Below, in pieces: positions 50,288-59,687 of a DNA stretch of 64,000 nt. The position numbers and the translations under genes were made by a program. The DNA comes from Cyclaneusma minus (Eukaryota > Ascomycota > Leotiomycetes > Marthamycetales > Marthamycetaceae), in NCBI GenBank assembly GCA_037179335.1, contig JAKZHN010000033.1, positions 186,001 to 250,000 of the forward strand, in the 5' to 3' direction. The notes under the pieces were generated by a model. That model did no database searches and had not been told where the DNA came from. It was given only the letters and a program-made list of their open reading frames with translations. Each line of letters opens with the position of its first letter. The stretch's first letter is position 1.

Positions 50288-52607
50288 ATGTCGAATTGTG
50301 AAAGAGAGCAAAGAGCCCCGTGCTCAGATTCATCTCTAGCTACTTCGTTGCATCCCAAATCGAGTCACGGTCGCTCATGCTGCCGTTGCAGCCAACGCAA
50401 GATCAAGTGCGACCGACAACAGCCCTGTGTCAACTGTGTGCGCAACTCGTGCGAATGCCTCTACCCGCCCGGGCGAGGACGGGCGCCCAAGAGACCTTTG
50501 CGATCCGTGAATGCCCAGATGGTCAGTCGATTATCAAGGCTGGAGACTCTCATTAAAAGCCTCGAAAATCGAGACACTTCCCTAGGACATGAAGCCGCCC
50601 ATACACCAGGTGACCCAGCAGCACAGCAAGATGCTGCCGACGAGGGTGACCACCAGGATGAGCTGCACCGTGGTCCCGAGACATCGATCTCTACGGAGGT
50701 GCCGATAGACCAGCAGATGGGTCGTTTGATGATTGACGAGACGCGAAGTTCCTACCTCAGCAATGTCCTGTGGGCTAGCTTATCTAATGAGGTCGGTCTT
50801 CCAAGCACAATTCGTATATCCTGTGCATAGGTATCAGTGCTAATTCAGAAGCTACCTTCAGATCGAAGAGCTCCGTGATATGCTCTATGAAGCAGCTTCC
50901 GAAGCGGATGAGTGCCAGCCAACCGAAACAGCAGCTCCATTACTGGGGCTCAACGGGGCCCTTTTTGGATACCGTGCGCTTTCCCAGTCGTTGAAATCAC
51001 TACATCCGTCATTACAGGAGTCTGTGGCCCTGTTACAGGTCTTTTGTGAGAATGTGCTGCCAATTGTGCGCATATTTCACATGCCTACAACAGCACGCAT
51101 CTACTGGGAGGCTGTCGACTCGTTGGACGCACTAGACAAAAACACCGAAGCCCTCCTGTTTTCCATCTACTACTCAGCAGCCATCTCCATGGACTCGCAA
51201 CAGTGCGAGGTCGTTTTGGGCGCATCACGAGCCGACGTCGTGGCGAGGTACCGGTTTGCTGTCGAGCAAGCCATTGCACGTGCCAACCTGCTCAATACGC
51301 AGAGCATTATTCTCTTGCAGGCCATGGCGATCTTCCTTTCCGCCTTGCGAAATGAAGATGACTCACGAACCACGTGGTCGTTGACGTCCTTGATCTTTCA
51401 CATCGCCCAGGCCATGGGTCTACACCGCGACGGCGCCGACTTTGGACTAAAGCCGATGGATACAGAGTTGCGCCGACGACTTTGGTACCATATATGCCTC
51501 CTGGATGCCCGATCGTCAGAATATCATGGCTATGAACCCATAGCACGGGAATTCGTCTTCGACACCAAACTTCCGCTGCATATCAACGACGCAGACATCA
51601 CGTCGCAAATGACGGAGCCTCCCCCCGAACGCCATGAAGCGACGGAGATGACGTTTTGCCTTATTCGATGCGAGGCTATGAAGGTCAGTTACAGAATCGC
51701 CCATGTACCGCAGGGTAGATCCGCAGACGACTTGTCCTTGAAAGACCGTGCAGCCCTGGTGGAAGACTTGAAGCAGCGATTACAGGAGAAATATCTACAA
51801 TACTGCGACTCTTCAAATCCTTTCCAGTTGATGTTGCTCACGGTGACGAGGCTCATTCTTGCCCGCATGTGGCTCGTCGTACACTATCCGCGGCTACGCA
51901 GAGGTGACGACCCCAGCAGCTTCACGATGAGCATACGTGACCAGCTTTTCCTCACCTCCATTCAGGTTCTCGAGCACTCAAGCTTGCTTCTCACAAACAG
52001 AGAGATCTATAGGTGGACTTGGCACTCCAAGACTCACATCCAATGGCACGCAGTGGCATTCGTGCTGTCCGAGATCTGTTCCAGGCCCCCATCACCGGAC
52101 TGCGATCGTGCATGGGAATACATAACTATTGTCTGTGACTGTTGGAAGATGAAGAACGAGAAGAAGGGCACCCTGTGGCGCCCCATCAAGCGACTGATGG
52201 CTAAGGCGCGTTATGTGCGGGAAATGCAGAAAACCGAGCCCCAGAGTCGCGTTGACAATGCCGTGCTAACACGGTTCTCGCCAACTAACTCTGAGCAACA
52301 AGCCCTGGGAGGGATTGGGAGTGCCGTCAACACTCCCCCTTTCACTACTGCTTTTACGCCAACATTTTCTACTGTGGCAAGCCAATCAGAAGATTATTTG
52401 CGAACTATGCTTGAAATGGATAACATCGGCTTTGGCGGAGACCAGTTCTACACTCATACACTGCACCCTTACATGGATATGGTACCCGAAGTTACGCAAC
52501 CAGATGGAAAGTCCGGCGGGACGGAACACTACAGCCAGAATCATCAGAATGGTAATTGCTACGACTTGGCTGACCCGTATCGCATGGGGGACTTGTACTT
52601 TGGGTAG
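50288..52607 (+). CDS. Zn2Cys6 fungal transcription factor
   Basis: Exons 50288-50791 and 50862-52607 give 749 residues; the 70-nt intron has a weak GTCGGT donor, a GTGCTAAT branch site and a TTCAG acceptor. The DNA-binding cluster is at residues 31-57: C31-X2-C34-X6-C41-X5-C47-X2-C50-X6-C57, within CCRCSQRKIKCDRQQPCVNC. A linker (GRAPKRP) and a short coiled coil (MVSRLSRLETLIKSLENRD) follow. The fungal_trans middle-homology domain spans about 225-500, including FCENVLPIVRIFHMPTTARI, AMGLHRDGADFGLKPMDTEL and RRRLWYHICLLDARSSEYHG. The likely role is nuclear control of the adjacent, divergently transcribed efflux gene; the pairing is inference from position. Confidence 0.88.
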
Positions 52608-52909
52608 AGTTCTTGTGAGAAACAAGCAAGGACATTTGCCACAACCCACCTTGAAGTACTCATTCGTGCTATATGCTGGCAGCTGCCTCATTCGTTCTCC
52701 TTCTGCATGTGCGAATCAACGTACATCATCCGTTCCTAACTGACAACTGAGGCGTAGGGGTAGGTCGGGCCAGTAGGCCAGTCGAGAGTCGCCAGTATTC
52801 CCTGCTCATTTCGGAGCACGTTAAAAGAAATGCTAAGAGAATACTCTTGTAAAGGCGCCAAAAGAGGAGATCTAGGAAGCTGGAAGAATACTTGAAGAGG
52901 GGGTCCGGA

Positions 52910-53017
52910 GTCCGGATGTAAAGCTGTCGATATGCAACAAAAGTGACCTCGTTCTAGGCATCTAGCCAATCACACGAATTTTACAAGTTTTGTTGCACAT
53001 CGACTGATTGTCCGGAC
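52910..53017. mobile_element. Inverted-repeat element, copy X (best preserved)
   Basis: The left arm starts GTCCGGATGTAAAGCTGTCG and continues ATATGCAACAAAA. The right arm, read in reverse complement, is GTCCGGACAATCAGTCGATG followed by TGCAACAAAA. The element is 108 bp with about 32-bp imperfect terminal inverted repeats and no coding capacity, consistent with a MITE or foldback element. Confidence 0.7.
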
Positions 53018-53094
53018 GGGCGCGGAGAGCGCAGGGATTGATGTCTGGATGGATGGATGGAATTTCTGGGTAGTACTAGAGCAGGACTGGTGGG

Positions 53095-53193
53095 TATCTG
53101 GGGGTTTCAATATGCAGCAAACGTGATAGAGATCATGTGATCGATCGGCTGGCTGCGAAAAGCCAATTCAGTCATGTTGTACATCGATTCTAG
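53095..53193. mobile_element. Inverted-repeat element, copy V (decayed)
   Basis: Has TCAATATGCAGCAAACGTGA on the left and GTTGTACATCGATTCTAG on the right, with GGCTGGCTGC between, as in copy W. The outer TCCGGA ends are lost. Confidence 0.5.
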
Positions 53194-53335
53194 TACGCAC
53201 TGGGGCATGGGGAGGGAGCCAGGGATGTCCGGGAGGGAATCGTAGCTCGAACCACATGTGACGGTGATATAGGTAGCACTCACTCATCAGATAGCAGACA
53301 GATTGGAACACAACGAAGAAAGGACCCATCCCCAC

Positions 53336-53410
53336 TAGTTAGGCCACTGGTGCTTCGGCCGAAGCGGAAAAGAGTTGGCTGTAGAGGTTTATGAGTTGGG
53401 TGGCGAGGCG
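53336..53410. repeat. Repeat with TTCGGCCGAA core, inverted partner of 47080-47151
   Basis: GGCCACTGGTGCTTCGGCCG onward to GGTTTATGAG is the inverted counterpart of the repeat at 47.1 kb. Confidence 0.65.
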
Positions 53411-53448
53411 ACGTCTTAGACGGTCTATCCAGATGACCCGGGCTCCCC

Positions 53449-53551
53449 GTCCAGATGGTCGATATGCTACAAAACTTGGAGAGGGAGTATCATTGGCTGG
53501 CTGCCTAGAATCAGGTCACATTTGTTGCACGTCGACAGCTTCACGTCCGGA
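53449..53551. mobile_element. Inverted-repeat element, copy W
   Basis: The left arm is GTCCAGATGGTCGATATGCT. The right arm in reverse complement begins TCCGGACGTGAAGCTGTCGA, nearly identical to the isolated arm at 47599-47635. About 103 bp, non-coding. Confidence 0.65.
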
Positions 53552-53706
53552 TCCCATCTCTGCCCAGGCCTGCCCCTTCCTTCAAGGACTTTCTTTATCT
53601 ACACTATTTTAATCCTACATTATACAGCTGTTCTTTGAAACACTAGACAGCCGATCCCCACATATCTTCTATTTCCGCCCCATTCTTACACTACTCTTAC
53701 AGCCTA

Positions 53707-55356
53707 CTACTGATACGTCTGATCCATATGCGACAATACCCTCCTCAACACCGTCGGTGCCATCTCCACATTCCTCGCATCCACACCCTCCGGAACACCA
53801 TCTTTCAGAGCCGGCAGACCGCTCAAATCCACCGTCAGCGTCGGCTCCTGTCCCTCTGCCGCCAAATTATGCTTTCCCACTACCACAACAACAGCATACC
53901 TCTTCTCCTTCGCCTCACGCACCTTCTTCCGCACGCTCCGCGCCGACGTATCCAAGTCAACAGCTAGTGTTGCTAAGTGCGCTGGACGTGCGGATGGGAA
54001 GTCTCCGTCGCGAAAAACGGATTTGGAAGAGCTTAATAGAGCGAGTCTGACCCAGTCGGGCAGTAAGTGGCCCGGGTTCAAGTTGGGCTTTCTGGCAAAG
54101 CTTGGGGAGCTGAGGCCGCTGACAGGGGAGGGTGTGTGCGTGCCGGTACGCAGGTAGTCAACAACGTCAGAAGCGTATTCCATGAGCTGCGGATCTTCGT
54201 TGTTTACGGTGATGACCATGATTTGGCGCGGTGCGAGCCAGAAGGGCCATTTGCCGTTGTAGTGCTCGATCAGAAGCGCGAAGAATCGCTCCACGGAACC
54301 GAGTACAGCGCGGTGGATAATAACAGGTGTCACGGGGCCAGAGACAGCGAGTTCTTTGGGATCGGTGGTCGTCAGGCCCTTTTGCTCCAGCTCAGGGGCT
54401 GGAGCGGTGTATTCAAGATTGAAGCGTTTCGGGAGTTGGAAATCAAGCTGAATGGTTGCGGTCTGGTGTGATTTGCCGTCAGAGTCTTTCAGAATGATGT
54501 CGATTTTGGGACCGTAGAAAGCCCCGTCGCCTTCGTTGATGGTCCATTCTTGACCACTTTCATCGAGGGTTTTCCGTAATGCCTCTTCGGCTCTATCCCA
54601 GTCTTCTTTGGTGCCTATGAAATGGTCCGCGGGTCGGGTGGATAGTGCTAATTTGTAGGGACCCAAGTTGAAGGTCTCGTATGTGAGTTTTACGAATTGC
54701 AAGGTACGTGAGATCTCTTCCCCGATTTGAGATGGGCGGCAGAAGATATGGCCGTCGTCTTGGTGGAAACGCCGGACTCGGGTCAGTCCGGATAGGGCGC
54801 CGGATATTTCGTTTCGATGCAGAGGGCTGAAATCTGCATATCGTATAGGTAGATCCCGGAAACTTCGTGCTTTCGAGGCAAATAAAAGACAGTGTCCTGG
54901 GCAATTCATTGGCTTTAGACCATAGTCTTCCTCCTCACCCACCTGCTGGTCTTCTTTTGTCTCCGGGGCTTTCCTCCCTGATACGGCGAACATGTCGTCT
55001 GCATAGTTCTCCCAATGTCCCGATTTCTCCCACAACGATTTTTTATATATCGTAGGCGTTATAACCTCTTGAAAACCAAATTGCGCATATTGTGCTCGCA
55101 GGAAACCGGCCAGCTTGTTGAAGATGCGGGCTCCATTGGGGAGGAAGAGAGGAGAGCCGGGACTGTAGATGGAGGTGGTGAAAAGCTCTTGTTCGATGGC
55201 GAGCTGGCGATGATCTGCGGCCAGTATAGGAGGCTTCGAGGTTGTATCTAAGACTGGTGTTTCGCAGGATGAACAGTAATGTCGGTATGCGACTCTCCTC
55301 CGAGACGGTCGAGACACAGACTGAAGGGAGAGCCTTAGAGCTCTACATGATCTCAT
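53707..55356 (-). CDS. mst1: Mitochondrial threonyl-tRNA synthetase
   Basis: 549 residues from the ATG at 55356 (MRSCRALRLSLQSVSRPSRRR), a strong mitochondrial presequence; the frame is open to 55527 but the extra residues look like leader. Class II core: FQEVITPTIYKKSLWEKSGH, PMNCPGHCLLF with the zinc-site Cys, motif 2 RNEISGALSGLTRVRRFHQD, DDGHIFC, NEGDGAFYGPKIDI and motif 3 IIHRAVLGSVERFFALLIEH. A C-terminal anticodon-binding domain follows (RQIMVITVNNEDPQ). There is no N-terminal TGS/editing domain, as in yeast Mst1, so it is the organellar enzyme and not the cytosolic one. Single exon. Faces the putative membrane protein gene 447 bp away. Confidence 0.94.
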   Translation of the reverse strand: MRSCRALRLSLQSVSRPSRRRVAYRHYCSSCETPVLDTTSKPPILAADHRQLAIEQELFTTSIYSPGSPLFLPNGARIFNKLAGFLRAQYAQFGFQEVITPTIYKKSLWEKSGHWENYADDMFAVSGRKAPETKEDQQVGEEEDYGLKPMNCPGHCLLFASKARSFRDLPIRYADFSPLHRNEISGALSGLTRVRRFHQDDGHIFCRPSQIGEEISRTLQFVKLTYETFNLGPYKLALSTRPADHFIGTKEDWDRAEEALRKTLDESGQEWTINEGDGAFYGPKIDIILKDSDGKSHQTATIQLDFQLPKRFNLEYTAPAPELEQKGLTTTDPKELAVSGPVTPVIIHRAVLGSVERFFALLIEHYNGKWPFWLAPRQIMVITVNNEDPQLMEYASDVVDYLRTGTHTPSPVSGLSSPSFARKPNLNPGHLLPDWVRLALLSSSKSVFRDGDFPSARPAHLATLAVDLDTSARSVRKKVREAKEKRYAVVVVVGKHNLAAEGQEPTLTVDLSGLPALKDGVPEGVDARNVEMAPTVLRRVLSHMDQTYQ

Positions 55357-55803
55357 GGCGGCGGCCAGGAGGGGAAAACGGAGGCAAGTGGGTATTTCGA
55401 CAGCGCTGATTGTAGCTGTCAGGCACAGGTCTGCAATTGCACGTGGAAGTGGTGAGACTGATTCAGAGCTGTGAAATATCGAGAATTGAAGCAGTTCACA
55501 GCCTTGTGATGCGAGGCTGCACGCCATGTGACGCTAAAAGACCCCTGTCCCCGAGCTCCTCCAAGCTCCACGCGACCCACGTCATTCGCCTCGAGGAGGG
55601 GACGACGCTGAAACAGCACGGAATATCAACAAATATACACGGCCACCTGCTGATTATTATTTTTCTCATCGCCGGTTCTTCAGATATGGTTCTCGAACCC
55701 ATTTCTACCGTCGTCAACGCCTTTCTGAACATTCCAGTCCTACTTTTCGAGTAATCGCATCCCAAAATAGCCACATTCTTGGGTAAACAAACAAACCGCA
55801 AAC
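55357..55803. promoter_or_regulatory. Divergent upstream region of mst1 and the adjacent gene
   Basis: 447 bp between start codons. No recognisable site beyond general composition. Confidence 0.5.
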
Positions 55804-57567
55804 ATGGTTTCCGACAAAGCGCGCCTACCCCTCGGGGATTCCTGGGTCGTCGAAGAACATGACGATACCGGAGAGGAGTCGCCAGCTCAGGAAGAGCCCG
55901 AATTCACTCCAATTCCACGACGCACATCACCACGAAAGCGAGATACTTCAAGTTCTAAAGAGTTGCCTGTTCGAGAAGAGCCTAAATACACCCCGACTCA
56001 ACGACGTACGTCACCACGAAAACGAGGGACCCCAGAGGAGTCGCCAGCTCTAGAAGACCCGACTCGACTACGCTCATCACCCAGAAAACGAGAAACACGT
56101 TCGAGCAGGATCAAGGCCGAGAGTGTGACTCCGAAAGCCTCTCGAACGCGATCGCCAGACCCGGAGTTTGTTATGCCATCGATCGACAACAATTCAATGG
56201 ATGGTTCCAGAAGTGATTTTTCCAGCGGAAGCGCATATCGTACCTCTGCTAGAGCTTCCACTTATCAAGAACCACAACGGAGAAGTGCACGGCTGGCAAA
56301 CAGCAATAATGCGCCCCGCAGAAACGTGAGCGAGAATGCGCCAGCCGGATCCAGGGAACCAGAAGGTAATGCTTTCGAAACTGCCGCCGGTCATGTAGGC
56401 AAACTCCTATCATTGACCATCGACATCATTACCGGCGCACTGGGTATCCTAAAGACACCCATACAATATCTCGTCGCTGCGGCCATGCTCGCGGGAGCAG
56501 CTATCGCGATCCGAAACATGGTCATGAATTCTATCTATTCCTCGCTGTCTCCGGTCTGCGCCATACCGGGTGTATCGCTTCTGAGCCTACCATTTTGCGA
56601 CTACGATGGCATAAACCACGGCAGTCAACGAGTGGCATCGCCTGAATTTGACGAGTTGATGAAGGCGCAGTCCAGGTTCGAGGAAGTCATGGTTCACGCC
56701 AGTGAAGGTGTTTCCTTACCCCTGGATATGAAGCGTGGCGAAACATCCATTCGCGACCTTCGTCAGCTTGTCAAATTCAGTCACCTCCAGGCCAAAAACG
56801 AACTCGTCCTGGAGTTCGACGGTTTCATCGAGACCGCCCGAATCGCCTCCCATGATCTGCAGAAATTCAATAGCCGAATCGGCCGCGCTGTCGACCAAGT
56901 CCTCGCCACCACACGCTGGACTACGCGTGTTCTCGATAATCTCCTCGAGCAGCAGACCGGCGAGGGCCTGATCAACAAAGTCCTCAGCCCCTTCCGCACC
57001 GTCGGCTTTTCTGAACAACTCCTACTCGACCAATACATTCTACACACACGCACCGTGGAAGAAGAAATCAGCAAATTAATCCTCGAAGCCAACGCACTCC
57101 TAAGCGTCCTAAACAACCTCGAAGACCGCCTCGAAATCATCCAAGGAATAAGCACGCAAGAAGGCCACCGCGCCAAAGCCAGCCGCGACGAGATCCTCGG
57201 CGAGCTCTGGACAATCGTCGGCGGCAACCGCGCGAAAATCGGGAAAATGGATTCTCAGCTTGCACTACTGCAGCAGGTTGGACTTTATCGCCAGATGGCT
57301 ATAAGACATGTGACTGAGACGGTGGTGAAATTGCAGGGTATTGAGGCTGATCTTAGTAGTTTGAGGGATAGGGTGGCGGGGCCTGGGTTGACGAGAGATG
57401 CGGGCATGAGTGTGCCGTTGGAAGTGCATATTGAGAGTATTACGAGGGGGGTGGAGAGGTTGGAGGAGGGGAGGGTGGAGGCGAGGAGGGTGGAGAATGA
57501 GAATGTTAGGAGGGCGTTGGATCATCAGACGGTGGGGGGGAGGCAGATGGAGATTGAGGGGAAATAG
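55804..57567 (+). CDS. Putative nuclear-envelope-type membrane/coiled-coil protein
   Basis: 587 residues, single exon, start MVSDKARLPLGDSW. The N-terminal 190 residues are basic and disordered, with repeated RRTSPRKR-type units (RRTSPRKRDT, RRTSPRKRGT, LRSSPRKRET), CDK-type or DNA-binding SPRK motifs. Two hydrophobic segments follow: LLSLTIDIITGALGILKTPIQ and YLVAAAMLAGAAIAIRNMV (about residues 198-240). The C-terminal half is helical and probably coiled coil (ELVLEFDGFIETARIASHDL, TVEEEISKLILEANALLSVL). The layout of basic SPRK tail, membrane anchor and coiled coil resembles inner nuclear membrane proteins, but I do not recognise the family. A nuclear-membrane site is inference. The last codons use G-rich repetitive codons (VERLEEGRVEARRVENENVR). 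Confidence 0.78.
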   Translation: MVSDKARLPLGDSWVVEEHDDTGEESPAQEEPEFTPIPRRTSPRKRDTSSSKELPVREEPKYTPTQRRTSPRKRGTPEESPALEDPTRLRSSPRKRETRSSRIKAESVTPKASRTRSPDPEFVMPSIDNNSMDGSRSDFSSGSAYRTSARASTYQEPQRRSARLANSNNAPRRNVSENAPAGSREPEGNAFETAAGHVGKLLSLTIDIITGALGILKTPIQYLVAAAMLAGAAIAIRNMVMNSIYSSLSPVCAIPGVSLLSLPFCDYDGINHGSQRVASPEFDELMKAQSRFEEVMVHASEGVSLPLDMKRGETSIRDLRQLVKFSHLQAKNELVLEFDGFIETARIASHDLQKFNSRIGRAVDQVLATTRWTTRVLDNLLEQQTGEGLINKVLSPFRTVGFSEQLLLDQYILHTRTVEEEISKLILEANALLSVLNNLEDRLEIIQGISTQEGHRAKASRDEILGELWTIVGGNRAKIGKMDSQLALLQQVGLYRQMAIRHVTETVVKLQGIEADLSSLRDRVAGPGLTRDAGMSVPLEVHIESITRGVERLEEGRVEARRVENENVRRALDHQTVGGRQMEIEGK

Positions 57568-59687
57568 GGGGTTGTTGGCTTGGGATACTTTGTTGCGACG
57601 GCACTGCAGTCTCGTTGTTCTGGCTGGGTCAGGCATACGTTATGGCGTTGGATTTGATACTTTGAATTAGGAGCATGCGTAGCGGGAAAGGGTCAGGATG
57701 GAGTCCCAGGCGCTACGTAACGACGAAATGAACTTGTTTGGGCATTAGTAGTTCTTAGATACCCGACAGACTCATTTGATACTTTTGCATCGATTCGAAC
57801 TCCGTGGTCTTGTGACCGTGCTGGGGGTACTGGTACGTGACTATGTCAGTGGCTTGAAGGATGGAGCTTGACTTGTGTTCATGGTTTACCGTTCACTTTA
57901 TGACGCCTGTTGGGATCTGTTGGGATGATGGGATCGATGCATCATGTCGGCTGGGGAATGTGAGGACAGTAGGTTTGATTGGGCTCTTCTGAGTTGGGAT
58001 ACTAACAGAGTTGGAAATCAGGGGACGGGATGATAGAATAGGAAACGCAAGGAGGGTAGATATGGGTATTCTGTGTTGGGGTACTGACAGAGGGTCAGGG
58101 ACGGATGTCTATTGAACGGAGGTTTCCTTAAGGAAGCATTTTAAGGTACTTGTTCTGGTTTTGAGTTGCGGATTATTCAAGTCCTTGGAAGTTGGGGCTT
58201 GAATGACTTCAATCGAAAGTTGGAAGTCTCTCAGCTCTCTAGGATACTCTAGCTGGAAAAAGTTATCGTTTGGATCGAACTTGATGCTGGATAATTGGAA
58301 GCAATATACCTGTAGTTCAGTTGATGGGTTTGGTGTTACACAAGACTATTAGGATATCAAGTCAGTGCAGGGGGAGTTCAGGGGTAGCACAGGATTGATG
58401 TTTGCGGATTCCACCAGGCAGTATTCTCAACACCACAAGTTATCGTCTGTGCGATATTCTGCGGCGGCTCGGACGTAATGATATTATTTCAAGTCTCCAG
58501 ATATTATTCCAGCTTTTGTAAAGTTTTCCGGTCAAGGCGCCCCAAAAAGGTACAAGTGTCGTCGTCGAACATCCCATTGCACGCCGTCGAATGCGCCCAT
58601 CTGATTGGCCAGCGAGACATCATCCAACGAGGATGTGGAGAGAGCTTCACGCCCCTCGTGGACCTTCAATGATTAGCCAAAGCTCTCCCTGCCGTGGGGC
58701 ACAAATACAAGAAGACGTCGTCATGGCCATGCAGGGTCTGAGGTCGAGTCATGGAAGGGATTAGAGAGCTTGGAGAGATGGGATATCGCGGGTCAGGGCC
58801 TGGTTCAGGAGGACAATTGCTGGAAAGAGGGATCCGGGATTTCACGAAGAGCTATGACCGATCTGAGTGTGCTCAACGAATGATCTGCTAATGAGGAAAT
58901 CAGTGGAGATGCAGGTAAAGTTGTGGCCTGTAGCACTTTTGTCTTCCAGGTACTTACTATCGAATAAAATGTCTACCAAGACCCCTAACATTTCAACTAC
59001 ACGACAATAGTCACCGCTCTACATATGAATGCCAGGCGTTCAACAGCGATGACAGAATGAACAGTCATTCCAAATGAACATGGAAACTGGGGTTGAAGCT
59101 CCAGTCAGACCTGGGTAATGCGCCGTTCTATTTCAGGCTAGCGCTGCGCTCGGACCAACAAATTCGAACTGCACCTTTCGTGCTGGACCCTGAATCTCAT
59201 CCAGACATGTGCTACGACGATAGGTCCAAAGCCGTATGCCAAACGCCGCCGTCTGGCCTCAAAACATCCTCAGATTGCAGTTCACAACCTACCGAACTGC
59301 CTTACTCGAGCAACGACGCGCGATTATCCCCGATTCCTACTCGCTGGCCCCGTTACAACCTGCACCCGAGCATCTGGCTGTTACGGGACAGGAAACTTCT
59401 AACTTCAGATGAGGGGCTGAACATTGCTGGCCATGCTTTGTGTCTCGTGTCGAAGCTCTGGTGGGGCCAAGTCCATTCCCCCAAGACGCCATGCAGTGAA
59501 AGGTACCAGTACTGCAGAGGGCCGAATCAACCTATACAAGCTTAGGTATATCATTCTCCCTGTCCCTCTCCTCCCTTCTCCTCTCTTTCCCCCTTCTTTC
59601 CTCACTGTCTCATCATAATCAATCCTGGTCTTTCAACAAATTCCAACCACTTTTCGGTACTCCCTGCAACAGCAATGAGAGAGTACC
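57568..59687. other. Intergenic region upstream of bta1
   Basis: 2.1 kb without a supported gene. It has a local imperfect duplication of about 40 bp (GAGTTGGGATACTAACAGAG near 57990; GTGTTGGGGTACTGACAGAG near 58073). A 150-codon frame at 59093-59545 lacks motifs and ends shortly before the bta1 leader (CT-rich, 59555-59620). Confidence 0.45.

Larger units (their letters stand above)
52608..53706. other. Repeat-rich region right of the efflux locus
   Basis: 1.1 kb without a supported gene. It contains the longer copy of the repeat seen at 47448-47640 (52760-52945), three inverted-repeat elements (52910-53017, 53095-53193, 53449-53551) and the inverted partner of 47080-47151. Confidence 0.6.

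Noticed and set aside
59093..59545. 150-codon frame upstream of bta1
   Set aside because: No motif, Ser/Pro-rich composition, and it ends just before the bta1 leader; more likely promoter and leader DNA.
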